A DNA stretch of 64,000 nucleotides from Setophaga petechia (Eukaryota > Chordata > Aves > Passeriformes > Parulidae): NCBI GenBank assembly GCA_024362935.1, contig JANCRA010000019.1:402001-466000 (forward strand). The letters are read 5' to 3'. This document shows, piece by piece, positions 1 through 10,620 of this stretch. Within the stretch, counting starts at the first letter, position 1; each line of letters starts with the position of its first letter. The notes below the pieces were generated by a model, which had not been told where the DNA came from, ran no database searches, and was given only the letters and a program-made list of their open reading frames with translations. The position numbers and the translations under genes were made by a program.

Positions 1-119
1 GCTGACTGGCAGAATCTGCACTGGTAGTTGTCCCTCCTGGGCTGCATGTCTCTGTCATTTCCCTTCTGGAAGGAAGGCAGGGTGGTGAGGGTTTATTGAA
101 AGCCAGGAACTTCAAGGTA

Positions 120-183
120 ACAAAAACAAAAAAAAAACCCCACAAACAAACAAATAAAAAAAAAAAGAGCAAGAAAAAAAGAA
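120..183. repeat. A-rich low-complexity tract
   Basis: The tract is a run of adenines interrupted by single C and G bases, with AAAC and AAAT sub-units. It may be an old retroposon tail or slippage product. No flanking element was recognised. Confidence 0.8.
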
Positions 184-963
184 GTTGCTAGTTAGAGCAC
201 TAATTATCAGATGTTGCAGAAGGGGGATGCAGGCTGATTGCAGTACTCTTTGTTAGAACTGATTCTACAGGGATGCATTTTCTATTTGTTATCTTTGTGC
301 TTGTCTGTGACCTGGTTGAAAAGCAGCACTTTTCCCCTAGAAACAGACAAAGCTGTCTTGGGGTATGCTGAAGACTAGCAGTGAAGAATCCCCCAAAACA
401 GCAAGGCACAAGTGGTTGCTGCCCAAATGGGAGGAGCATAATGGAGACATCTGGGAGCAAGGAGTGAGCTGGTGCTTTTCAGGTCTCAAAAGTATTGTGC
501 TTTTGAGGAAGGGGTATGTGAGGTAAAAGGGGATGATTATTGACTGGTGCCTAGGGCCAGACAAGGTTGACTTCCTGCCCAACAGGAATTTGCTCAAGTG
601 GAGCAGCAGAGGACCCTCCCCTAAAGTGTTCCTTGTGTCAGCTTGAGAACTCAGAGATTGGAATTTCTTAAGTAAACTCTTGGACATGAACAGAGGGGTC
701 TGTGATGGTTCTTTGGGATGTGCAGATCTTGGACCACTGCTTGGTCCAAGTTCCAAAACAAAACCAGGAAAAAAACAGTGTTTCAATACAAACCGTGGAA
801 GACAGCAGCTAACAGGAGATGGTGCTAAGCACTGCAGAGATTCACTTAAAAGTGGGTTCCCCACCATGGTCCCTATCTGGGCTGGAATGACCTAGGCTGT
901 CTGTTGGCTTCTTTAATTTTAAACTAATATGTACTTTGAGAGAAGGACATTTTCTTTTAAAGT

Positions 964-1033
964 GGTAGGAGCTGTTGGTTATGGTAGGAGCTGTTGGTTG
1001 TCAAAGAGCTCCCTGTGGTAGGAGCTGTTGGTT
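964..1033. repeat. 17-bp motif present three times
   Basis: The unit GGTAGGAGCTGTTGGTT occurs identically at 964-980, 983-999 and 1017-1033. The spacers are 2 bp and 17 bp. The third copy is followed by a diverged echo of the sequence after the second copy (AAGAGCTCCCTG versus AAGAGCTTCCTGG), so the second period is about 34 bp. This looks like recent local tandem duplication inside the TAF4B intron. Confidence 0.9.
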
Positions 1034-3031
1034 GTTGAAGAGCTTCCTGGCCCCTGAAATGCTGTGCTCAGTAGCTTTGATAAGCCAGAGTGATGCTGTG
1101 GGAAACTTAGAACTGTGAATGGCTGTCTTAGTAAACAGGGGCCCAGGACAAGCTTTGACTTTGGATGTGGTATTACAGCATAATATCACTTTATGTCTCT
1201 GCACTGAGCATGATGGGTAGGAATTTAAGAATAAACAAATCCATAACTCTGTCTCAAATTCAGGCAGCTTGGTGCTTCTGCCCTGTTGTAGCATCTTGCA
1301 GCTACAGCAGCTTCCAGAGCAGGCTGGGTGATTTGTGCCGTCTGTCTCCCTTTTTGTAAGAGTGAACAGGATTGAGGTGGCTTTATTTGGTGTCTTTTTA
1401 AAGGTAAGACTTCCCGTCTAATGACTTATTTAGAGAGAAAATACTTTCACCTCAATAAAGTTCTTTGAATTATAAAGGACATTGCTGTTGGGTTACTGAA
1501 AACCCTTGGGGTTTGTTTCATTTATAACATTGCCTGGGGCGTTCTGCTGCATCCTGTTGGACTGACCTCCTTTTCAACCCGTGCTGGCAGCTGCATTGCA
1601 GAGCTATCTTTTCCCTGGATCCTTCAGGGTTGTCATATGACAAACTTGAACTGTGACCCTTTTGTGTCTTACCAGGACAGCAGTGCCCTCTGTGCAATGT
1701 GGCCAGCAGTCTTCCCCACGCACGCATTTGTTCCGAGCCATTTAACAAACTGAAAGTTTCAAATGATGGCATTTCATAGTGTTTAATAGTATTGACTGTA
1801 AAGCAAATGAAATGGTGCTGAATACCCTGCGTGCTGCTTGTAAAAAAATACAGCTTCCATTTCTGCAATGTGCCCTGGGTTTTCTGTGGCTAGCATGTGC
1901 TCTCTGGTGAATCTCTTTATGTTTTTAATAAATTTCAATGCTTCTACCCTAACAACAGTAGCATTTTCTGCTATATGTAGTCCAGCACTGGTAGTCATTT
2001 CTAATAAATAGGGGGTTTAAACAGATTTCTCTAAGCAAAGTGGGCAAAGTCATTTTGCTGAAGTCTTGCAGAGAGTGTTAGGGTAAGAATTGATATAGTT
2101 AACACTGCATCCAAGCAACACCATCTCCAAGTGGTGTTGATGCTGGCAGGCATTGCCCTGCTGAAGTTACAGAGACTGAGCACTCGTATTTGTACAAATT
2201 ACATTCATTACCAAGAACCCTCCAGTAGTGATAAGAGACTGGCTGTGCAGCACAGATTGGCTCCAAGATAAGTAGCCAGTCTATTGTGCAGCTCATGGTA
2301 ATCTTCCTCTTCCCCACCCCTAATAATAAATCTTAGGGCATTTTGGAAAGCGTGGGGGTTGCTCATTCCAGTAGCTTGAATATAAAACTACTCAATGTCA
2401 TCATCTCCTACCAATTGTATTTTCATAACCAAGCAAGGCAGCTGACTGAGGTGGATAGGCTCAGATACAGTGTTCTGAATATCTGGATGCTTTCACTGAG
2501 TATTTGTTGCCCTCTTAAAGGACAGAACAGAGATGATGGCTGGGATGAGTTTCACCTGGCCATGTTCCAAAGCTAGGGTGCACTCACAGTGACAGTTTTC
2601 CTCATAAAGAGATGGAAACCTCTGGAGCAAGCGGTAGTAAGAGCTGTGCACGACCTGGGGCTCTGCAAAGGTACTGTGTTAGTACCTTCTTCGTAGTTGG
2701 CTGATGCTTTCTCAGTGCAAGTCTTCTTAGCAGACTTCAGTGAAATGGCAGTTATTTATCTTACCATATTAGTATAATTTTAAAGGAAGAAAGAACTTTG
2801 TGGTTGCTTTGACTGAAATAAGCCATCAGCTGGCAAGTGTTTGCTTTGTCTTTTTCAGTATCTAGTGTGCAAGGATTTTTGGATTGCTGGTTTTCAACGT
2901 GGAAAACTGTACATCAGTGGGCTAGTTTTATACAAATAGGCATTATAATCCAACCAGTTTAGTTAAAACTTCTATTTACATGAAATTCTAATGTTTTTGA
3001 TGGGTTTTTTCTTCCTCTCTCCCCCATTTAG

Positions 3032-3196
3032 GGTTTGAAAAGCAATGGAATTGCTGGATCATCAGGTTTTAGCCTTACGAAGCAGATGCTCTGTCCACGA
3101 GTAACCCGTGTCTGTCTCAGGGACTTGATATTCTGCATGGAACAAGAGAGGGAGATGAAGCATTCTCTATGCTTGTACCGTGCCCTTCTGAAGTGA
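3032..3196 (+). CDS. TAF4B: TAF4B terminal coding exon (C-terminal 54 residues)
   Basis: TAF4B is a TFIID subunit, the paralogue of TAF4, that acts in the nucleus in promoter recognition and is linked to germ-cell gene expression. The exon starts right after a polypyrimidine-TTTAG acceptor (AG at 3030-3031), in phase 0, and reads 54 codons to a TGA at 3194-3196. The end of the peptide carries the conserved C-terminal TAF4-family helix: residues VCLRDLIFCMEQEREMKHS (3113-3169), then a terminal LYRALLK. The CMEQEREMK form matches my recollection of TAF4B rather than TAF4 (which has CLENERE). The exon's first ~20 residues are a poorly conserved, Gly/Ser-rich linker. The frame has no internal ATG start signal of its own, as expected for a last exon. 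Neighbouring KCTD1 in convergent orientation agrees with mammalian synteny. Upstream exons lie outside the window. TAF4 is the main alternative and is less likely. Confidence 0.88.
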   Translation, partial: GLKSNGIAGSSGFSLTKQMLCPRVTRVCLRDLIFCMEQEREMKHSLCLYRALLK

Positions 3197-3329
3197 TTTG
3201 AATCTTGCATTTCACCGTGCTGTCTACTGCCAAAGATAACACTGAAGCATTGTTGCACTGTCTTGAAATTCCAGTTTCTGGAAAATGATCCGTTGTAAGG
3301 ATGACTCTTGTTTACAGATAAACATTTTT

Positions 3330-3335
3330 ATTAAA
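3330..3335 (+). terminator. TAF4B: Candidate proximal poly(A) signal (ATTAAA) of TAF4B
   Basis: ATTAAA lies 134 nt after the TAF4B stop codon in an AT-rich context, followed by a T-run at 3359-3364. It is the first plausible polyadenylation hexamer in the 3' UTR. Usage cannot be told from sequence. Confidence 0.4.
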
Positions 3336-4437
3336 TACCTAACTTAGGACCTGTAAGGTTTTTTAATAATACTTGGCTTAAATCTGTCTGTAAACCAGTG
3401 AAAACGCTGAGCTGCACACATAAGCACCTATCTGCTTGCATTGAACTGTCTTACAAGCTCTGAGGGCTTGATAAGTGTCCCTCGTTAATGTATGCCACTT
3501 GCTTCAGTACTTCAGAGTCTGCAACATCTGTTCTATGTGTAGTGCCACCTTCCAACCCCATCTTATTTAGGGAAACAAATATCATTATAATGGCACAGCA
3601 TAGCATGGCAACTGTATTTAATCATGAACCAGCAGACAGTAAACATGCTAATGTATTGCTTGTGTGACTCAACATCTTAAATTTTCAGTGTGTAGAATTA
3701 CTACTGGATGCTCACTTGTGGAGATCAAATAGCAAGTAAAAGGAATGAGGGGTCCTTTGTACCCCACACTTTGCCTCAATTGCCTTCAGCCTTTCCTCTG
3801 AGAAGGTTGACTGAGGGAAGGAGGACAAATCAGTCATTCTTGTGATTGAAGTACATCACACAGTGTAGTTAGGGCATACTTGGATGGTCATGGAAAATTT
3901 GGAGTTAATAAAAATAAAAGGAGTAAAACATCCTAAAAAGGGAGCGTAAACAGAAAAAACAGTGTATCTTTCTGTGGATACAAAAAATAGCAGTGAACTT
4001 GAGCATAGAAGTGGAAAGGTATTAACAAAACATGTTCTGACTACAAAAAAGGGAAAAGTTGACATTCATTGGAACTCTGGAGCTGAAGACTCTCCTTGGA
4101 GAGGAGCAGTGTTTGCAAAGCACAGGATTCACTGCTTTAGAATATTGTTTTAATACTTTAATGTGGTGTAACAGGGAAGCTTCTCAAATAGAAAGTATTT
4201 AGACAGTTGCTTTGTTCCCATTCAGTGAGAAGGAGGACTCTGGATTATAAAGACTGTTAGAACAGGTTCAAAGATTGTCTGCTTGCTGTTAAAGACTACC
4301 TTGTGGTGGAAGGAAAGCCCTCTGGGTCACCCTTCTCCCCAGGCTCCAAACATGTTGCCTTTCACGACACAGCACTGTATAGCATGGCTATTTCCCAGGA
4401 TGTTTCCCAGGACTGGTGGGAAAGACACTGACTGCAT

Positions 4438-4575
4438 TCACAGAATCACAGAATATCCCAAGTTGGAAGGGACCCCCCCAAGGATCATCGAGTCCAACTC
4501 TAAAGTGAACGGCCTGCACAGGGATTGAACACAGAACATTATCAGCACCATGCTCTAACCAACTACTGAATGGCT
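4438..4575 (-). mobile_element. tRNA-Ile-derived SINE with CR1-like tail (TguSINE1 type)
   Basis: Read on the - strand, this begins with a tRNA-Ile-like head: an A-box region with AGTTGGTTAGAGCATGGTGC (about 4549-4568), then a B box GTTCAATCC (- strand of 4522-4530). It continues into GGCCGTTCACTTTAGAG and a CR1-type 3' tail (GTTGGACTCGATGATCC, then TCCCAACTTGGG), and ends in a short ATTCTGTG repeat. A tRNA-Ile head joined to a CR1 tail is the hallmark of the zebra finch SINE TguSINE1. The element is nearly full length but mutated. It sits antisense to TAF4B, in its probable 3' UTR. It is the best clue in the window that the host is a passerine. Confidence 0.82.
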
Positions 4576-4784
4576 TCCTGCTGAATTTTCTTTTCTTTGA
4601 CAAAAAACATGCTTCCTAGGGTTACTTGGCATGCTGCTTCAAAACTTGAAACAGCTATTCACACAACTATTCTGCACTGTCAGAACCACTGTAGATGGTT
4701 ACCAAATTCACAAAGTTGTGAATCGGTTATGTTGGTTTTGTTGGAACAGTAGTAAATGAATCTAGTAAATGAATGCTGTAAATT

Positions 4785-4822
4785 ATTTATATATGTATAT
4801 ATAGCACATATATGTATATATA
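4785..4822. repeat. TATATATGTATATATA double repeat
   Basis: Two 15-16-bp AT/GT units (4788-4803 and 4808-4822) are separated by GCAC. Each is nearly self-complementary, so the stretch could form a hairpin or cruciform. It lies in the putative TAF4B 3' UTR and contains TATGTATA blocks on the sense strand. Confidence 0.8.
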
Positions 4823-4984
4823 AGAAAAGCAGTACTTTGACTATAGTTTGCAAGATATTGATGGCATCGGGCAAAATTGTTTTGTATTATTAAATGCTTA
4901 GCTTTACTTTTTATGTAAAGTGCAGCATTTTCCATATTTGTGTACTGTTATTGATCAGATGTTAAAAATTATTTTAAATACTGC

Positions 4985-5016
4985 ATTAAAACAATTATTT
5001 TATTAAAAAGAATAAA
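4985..5016 (+). terminator. TAF4B: Cluster of distal poly(A) signals of TAF4B
   Basis: Three hexamers are packed together: ATTAAA at 4985-4990, ATTAAA at 5002-5007 and AATAAA at 5011-5016. They are followed by T/GT-rich sequence (GGTAATTTTGTTTCC) suitable as a downstream element. This is the best candidate for the distal end of the TAF4B transcript. Confidence 0.55.
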
Positions 5017-5035
5017 TTGGTAATTTTGTTTCCTG

Positions 5036-8000
5036 ACATGAGAAGTTCAGCATCTGAAGCTGTCAGCACCATGACTAATGGTGTGACTTGGAGAGCCAGT
5101 CCCAGCTGTCTGCCCATCGCAGGAGCTGGCACAGTTTCCTCATGTAACATATTAACTATGAACATCTCTGTTTGAAGGGGTTTTAAAACAGGTAGGTGAC
5201 AGAGAAAAGGATTGCTGGAAAAAGGAGGAGTGGGCAAGGGAGAAAAAGAAATGTCTCTGATTTTCTGCTCTCAGCACAGAAACTGGGTTGTGGGGGTTTT
5301 TGGTAACAGCTGGGCAGAGGTAAGAGCTTTGCACATGTTCTGGGAAGGGAAAGCATGGACTGTGTCAGACTTCAGCAATGTGCTGTGGAAGCACTGTCCT
5401 AAATTATTTTTAAAGCAACTCACAATTAATTAAATGCAGGCTGGAGAACCACAAAGAGAATCTGCAAATTGGCCTGCCTCTTTCTCTTGAAACCAGTGCA
5501 ATACTGAAGTGAAATATGTTGGCTAAAATAATTGATAAATAGATATATCTAAAGGATTATGGATGATTCAGGTGTTTTTATGGCCTGCCTATGATGCAGA
5601 TCACATGTTTTTATTGCTGCCAGAGCAAGTTGTCTCTCACCAGTAGATTCTGCCTGTGTGTTCCCTCTTCCCCCATGTGTCATGTCCACACCCACCCCAC
5701 TCCCAAAAGACCTCTCAAATCCAAAATTTTATACTGTAAGGAGCAGCAGATGTTTCAAAAAGGTTTTTCAGCAAGTTAATAGGCCTGATTTCAGACAGGG
5801 ATGTCTTTGTCCTTGGTGCAAAAACTGAAAATACTTGTCTCTTTGCCAAGGGTTCATCCTGCCCCCCAGATGAGCTCAACTTTGCTTCTGAGAAAAGTGT
5901 CCACTAAAGTGGCATTTAGGAGATACCTGGGCTTTGCTCAGCTACATCAGGAATTAAAGGAGAGATCACCAGGGGTTCACTTCCATGCTTTTCCCTGCTC
6001 TTTTTGCCCTTTATGGGAATACTGAAATCCCAGTCATAGAGACAAAACCTGCTATCATGCTCCCTTGCCTTTCAGTTCTCAGTGTGCTCATGTTCAAGTT
6101 TGGGAACCTGGGGGAACTGTCTGTGCAACCGTGCTGGGAGGGCTCTAAAGCTTGCACCAGGCATTTAGTGCTTTCCAGCAGGCCTGCTAGCCTAATGGCT
6201 GTTTCTGATGCACTGAGCTGGCTGGGCAACTATCCCTGCCACTGAAGTGCTCAACCTTCAAAGAAAAGGGTATATACAGTTGGGGGGAAAGCTGTTGTTG
6301 CTTGCTCTTTGCTACTATCTCAGCACCATTCTGTGCCAAATTTTGTGTGTTACTTGCTGACGAAAGGGGGCCTGTACTGTTTCTCCTCCAACTGCTGCTT
6401 TTTCCTTTTATTGCCATTTTCAAGTTTTAGCACTGAATCTAGCCCTTTGCACTGTCTTTGACTCCAGCTTTTCCCTTCTCCCCATGGGAAAGCCTAGCTG
6501 GAGTGCACTAACACACCCTGCAGCTTTGTTTGAGGTTTAATGAGGAAGGTAGCAGGGGATCGTGAGACATTGCTGGATGATTCCTCAAAGCCATTGCACT
6601 CTCTTGGACACTTTGACACGAGTAGCTTAAGGCTACTGTTTGCATCAAGTTGTTCTAGGCCCCCTCTCTTTGTAGGCACCTGTGTCCTGCCATGTGAGTG
6701 CACTGTGCTGAGCAAAAGTGCTGTCAGCTGTTCTCCAGGTTCATTTCTTTGCTCTGTTCTTCGCTTTCCTCTTCATTTGTAATCACTGGGGTGAAGAGAG
6801 AAAGACTAAAGCAAGTGAGGATGTCCTGAAGGGGCAGACAGTCCAAGTGATTGGACTTGGTGAAACAGGCTTGTTCTCAGCAGCTTTTCAAATGAGGGCT
6901 GCTGGGTTTCTGAGGCCAAGTGCTCCACACTCTTCCCTGTGCATGTAGCATACTATGTCTGTGCATGCTGTGAAAACTGGATGCCATTGTTATCCCGGGT
7001 CCCACGGCTGTAGCTGTGGAAATAACTACAACCTGTAGTGAAGGCTTCACTCCTTTGAGGGCTGCAAAGCTGAGTGCCAAGACTGAACAGCACAGCAAAC
7101 TGGACCTGTCTGTTTTGACACTTTGGGTTCTGGGTTCATTGCCTTGTCCCTCCCTCACTGGATACAAAGGCTGCTTGTGTGCAGGCCACAATGCTAGTGT
7201 TTCACTTGGTGCAGGCCTTCAGTAACCTAGATAAGCACCCCATTTGGAACACTGAAGGAATAAGCAATACACTTCATCTTTTCCTTTCAGATATATCCTA
7301 TATAGGCCTCTTCTTTCTTCTTCACTTGCAGGCATGAGATGGTCACTCACTGCCTGCTCTCTCTAGCTATTCTGGCATGTTAGCTGATAACTTTGCTACT
7401 CAGTCTCTCCTCATGAGCCCCTGCTTCACAGTTCCCCTTCTGAGGAATCTGATTTAGAAAGGGTTTTTTGATATGAAGAAGGGAGGAAAAGGAAGATTTT
7501 CATCCTGGACTATAATGGTTATTTTGGAATAGAAGGAGATGGTGGCACAGGTCAGCCCACAGCCCTGAGGCTGCTACTTTGTGCACCAGGAAGCTCCTTG
7601 AGGGAAGCTGGTGTTTCATGATGGCAAAGACTTCCACCATTAACTCCTACTTCAGTCAGAGGTTTTCCACAAGGTCCTTATAGGAGCAGGTGCCTCCCAT
7701 CTTCCAAGGGATGTTTTCCTGGCACAGCCACCCAAAGTTCCTACTGGACACCCTATCAGAGATGGCCATCCATTCTCTTCCCCAGCCCCATCCCACAGTC
7801 CCACAGCTCTTCCATGTGTCTCATTGTCTGCTGTGTGTCTCAGAACTAGCAGAGGGTACAGAGCCTGTTTTGTGTGATTCAGGTGGACACTGAGGGATGT
7901 CAGGACCCACACTGAGGCCCCAGAGGATGACCAGTATGTGATTCACCAGAGTTCTGCCCGTTTGCAGTGTCACTAAAAGACCACCTCCCCTGGGTCTGCG

Positions 8001-9829
8001 CCCTGGTGGGAGGGAGCAAAGGTGGGGGTCTTCTGCATAGGTACTGCTGAGGCATAAAGTGCCTCTTTTAGTAGCTTGGCATGCCATGCTCCTGCTCCAC
8101 AGGCTTTGTTTGATAACTGCTCTGCAGTTATCAGTAAGCAGTTACTGTCTCTACCAGATCACAGGGAATAGTATTTTTAAATCTATTTGAAATGAAAAAA
8201 TTATCTGACAGATCATCTGTATCTGTTTTTGAGAGCTAATTAATAATTATGTGTAGTTCCCCAAGCTTCTTGAAATATTTGCTCTTCTACTTTGAAGTGT
8301 TTAGCATGACGAGGTTTATTATTTACAGTTATTTTAAGGTGTTTCTTATTTCTGCTCTTAGAAGCTGGAAGGGAGGATGGAAGTATTTTTTTCAAGTAAT
8401 TATGTGTGAATATACATGTACTCTGTGTATATAAGGATGGCTGAGTAACTTTTAAAAAGAAATACTCTATGTAAAGACTGAGTTATAACAGCTCCCAGGT
8501 GTGAAACTCCAGCAACAAGAGGAGAGGGAGGAAGGAGATAAATTATCTTCTTTCTTTAAGAGGTTTCAAGTTTTAATGTGTTAAAATCCTTTGATACCTT
8601 TGTGCAAAATTGGGCAGAGAATAAAGACTCCCTTGAAGAGATGATCAGCGGGAAGTCTCAAGAAGGAAGGGTAGGAAGAGGAGAATGCATACAGAGAACA
8701 GAAAACAGAGCTTGCTCCTCTCTTCAGGAGCTTCAGTGATACATTTACAAGCATTCTGGCAGAGGTTTTCTTTTAGAGAAAAGACAGAAAAGGACCTTCC
8801 TAGAAACAAAGTAGGTGACTACATGTAGGCAGGCTGTGTATCTAATGAAACAGACTTATTAAGGGAGAAATCCTTATATTGTTGCTTCCTGCTCAATGCA
8901 ATTTTCATTTTTAACTTCATGTCTCTTAAAATTTGCAAAACCCCTCTGTTACCACCTTACGTCTCTTTGAAAGAGTAGCGAGTACTATCACCAGCACATA
9001 ACTGAGCTACTGTGGGTTGTGGGCCACATGCTGTCCATGGGAGTCGGTGGCCCAATGCTGAAAGAGGCTGGAGTAAGGAGAAGATCTGTAGCTACATTAG
9101 ACAGACCAGGAGCTGTGTAAATGCAGCGTGGGCTACTCAACATCTTGTAGCTGAAGCAGTTTTCCTCTGCTGATTGAATAAACCATGATTGGAGGCTTAT
9201 AGCCCATGTGAGCACCTGCCTTGTGTCAAGCTGAGGTGGTAATCAGGCTTGTGCTGCCTCTTGTCAGGGCCAGGTCTGTAATTTTCAGCACCCTGCCTTT
9301 CACCAGCCCATTCCTTAGCCCTTTGCAGACCGGCTGGTGGGTGGTGCAAGCTCAAAGAGGCCTCATCTCACACAGCTCTCAGTCTTTGCTTCTAATTTGA
9401 AAGGTTTAACCTTCTTTATTACAGGGGAAAAAAAACCTGAAAGTGACCCAAACATCAGGTACAGAGGGCAAATATTAAAAGTAAGCTTGTTTTTTTGCCT
9501 TTGAAATTCCACACTTCTTAGAAGCTGTTGGTGAGTGATGCCCCAGAGCTGGGGAGGATGGCTCCAGAAAAAGATCCCCTCGAGTGTGCAATCAGCCCTT
9601 CACAGCAGTCTGCTGGGGATGCTGGAACAGAAATCAGCGTTTCGAGTTTTTTTTTCCCATGCAGTAAAGAAGAACCTGTGGGAAGGTCCTGCCTATGTCC
9701 TTACACAAAACCAGGATATCCAGTTATTAGTGAGAGATACCTCCAGGGCAAGCTCAAATTTTGCAACACTTCCCAAGGCAGGGAAAATGCCCTGGGCTAG
9801 GGCAGTCTTGGGAAGAGAATGAGTCAGGA
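5036..9829. other. Intergenic sequence without recognisable genes
   Basis: No coding exon, RNA gene or clear mobile element was recognised. Open frames on both strands are short, overlap one another and show no domain or splice-site support. The composition is mixed, with purine/pyrimidine patches typical of bird intergenic DNA. Confidence 0.6.
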
Positions 9830-9952
9830 GCCCTTTCTTTTCTTTCTTTCGTTTCTTTCTTTTTTTCCTTTCTTTCTTTATTCCTTTCTTTCCTCTCTTT
9901 CTTTCTTTCTCTGTTTCTCTCTCCCTTTCTTTTTTTTTCTTCTTCTCTATAG
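9830..9952. repeat. Polypyrimidine (TTTC)n-type tract
   Basis: About 120 bases on the + strand are almost purely C and T, built from TTTC, TTCC and CTTT units with long T runs. The - strand is all purine and gives an apparent lysine/glutamate/arginine-rich frame that is an artefact of GAAA/GAGA repeats. Polypurine-polypyrimidine tracts of this length can form triplex DNA and vary in length between individuals. Confidence 0.9.
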
Positions 9953-10265
9953 TCCCGCTCAAATAAAAACTTTGTAGGGATGAACACTTTGCAGAGACCC
10001 GACTCTTCCAGACCTCCCTGTACCTGGGTGAGGCTCCTCCACCTCCTGAGCTAGACGTCTGCCTTTTCAGGCTTTTTCTCCTTAACAGGCTCAACTTTCT
10101 GCAGTTCTGAGCCATGTCTGGGAGCAGGGCTGACCCCGGCTGCAAAGGAAGAAAGCCCGGGAGGTGCCACCCAGCCCTGACAGAGTGGAAGAGTGCTGCC
10201 TCTTTGGTGATTCTTTCCCCTCTCCTAGAAACACATTTAAAGAAGGGAGCAAGAAGAGATTTAAA

Positions 10266-10620
10266 ATTCCTGTTTAGCTGTCACCCGCCTTGGGCGGCAG
10301 CTGACACACGGCAGCAGCCGAATCGGCACAGGGCTGGGGCAGGGTGGGTGGCACAAGGCCGATGGATGGCGGGCGCTGGCGTTGGACTCTCCGGCAGCTC
10401 CTGCGCCCCGGGAAGGGCGGAGAGGCTGCGCTGGCGGAGGCAGCCTTGAGAAAGCTCCGGCTTGGCTCGGGGCCCAGAGGAGCCAGCACCGCCCTGCTGC
10501 CCCAGGGCCGCCGGGCCTGCCCGGCCCGGCCCAGCCCCAGGGAAAGGCCCTGCCCTGGGGAAGGCGCTTCCCCTCGGCGCGCCGGCGGCTCCCGGCCAGA
10601 GGGAGGGTGGGAGGCCTGGC
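10266..10620. promoter_or_regulatory. Isolated CpG-rich block (candidate CpG island)
   Basis: This is the most GC-rich and CpG-rich stretch of the window. By hand I count roughly 29 CpG dinucleotides in about 350 bp, including GGCGCGCCGG near 10576 and CCCGGCCCGGCC near 10519, whereas the rest of the window is CpG-poor. It lies about 5 kb past the probable end of TAF4B and 22 kb from the end of KCTD1, so it is not at the promoter of either. Long open frames on both strands across it follow from the lack of AT-rich stop codons and carry no recognisable domain. It could be an orphan CpG island (enhancer, non-coding RNA promoter) or an eroded GC-rich insertion. Confidence 0.6.

Larger units (their letters stand above)
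1..3031 (+). other. TAF4B: Last intron of TAF4B (3' part)
   Basis: This stretch precedes the terminal TAF4B coding exon and ends in a strong acceptor: a long pyrimidine run followed by TTTAG at 3027-3031. I saw no further TAF4B exon in it; the penultimate exons should lie left of position 1. It contains an A-rich tract (about 120-183) and a 17-bp motif present three times (964-1033). Open frames on both strands here look like chance frames. Assignment as intron is inferred from the downstream exon. Confidence 0.75.
3197..5035 (+). other. TAF4B: Putative TAF4B 3' UTR
   Basis: This follows the TAF4B stop codon. The length is not certain, because several poly(A) hexamers occur: ATTAAA at 3330-3335, AATAAA at 3907-3912 and 3913-3918, ATTAAA at 4889-4894, and a cluster at 4985-5016. 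The clustered distal signals are the most convincing end, and would give a UTR of about 1.8 kb with a SINE inside it (4438-4575). If the first signal is used the UTR is only about 150 nt. No other gene is visible in this stretch. Confidence 0.5.

Noticed and set aside
1..3031. Search for the penultimate TAF4B exon
   Set aside because: No sequence encoding the expected LAAIGPRKKR-type segment was found upstream of the terminal exon, so it is presumed to lie left of the window.
3028..3258. 76-codon - strand frame over the TAF4B exon
   Set aside because: It is the shadow of the true + strand exon, whose C-terminal TAF4-family peptide and splice acceptor are recognisable.
9693..10145. Lys/Glu/Arg-rich frames near 9.8-10 kb
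   Set aside because: They are translations of the GAAA/GAGA polypurine strand of a simple repeat, not a protein.
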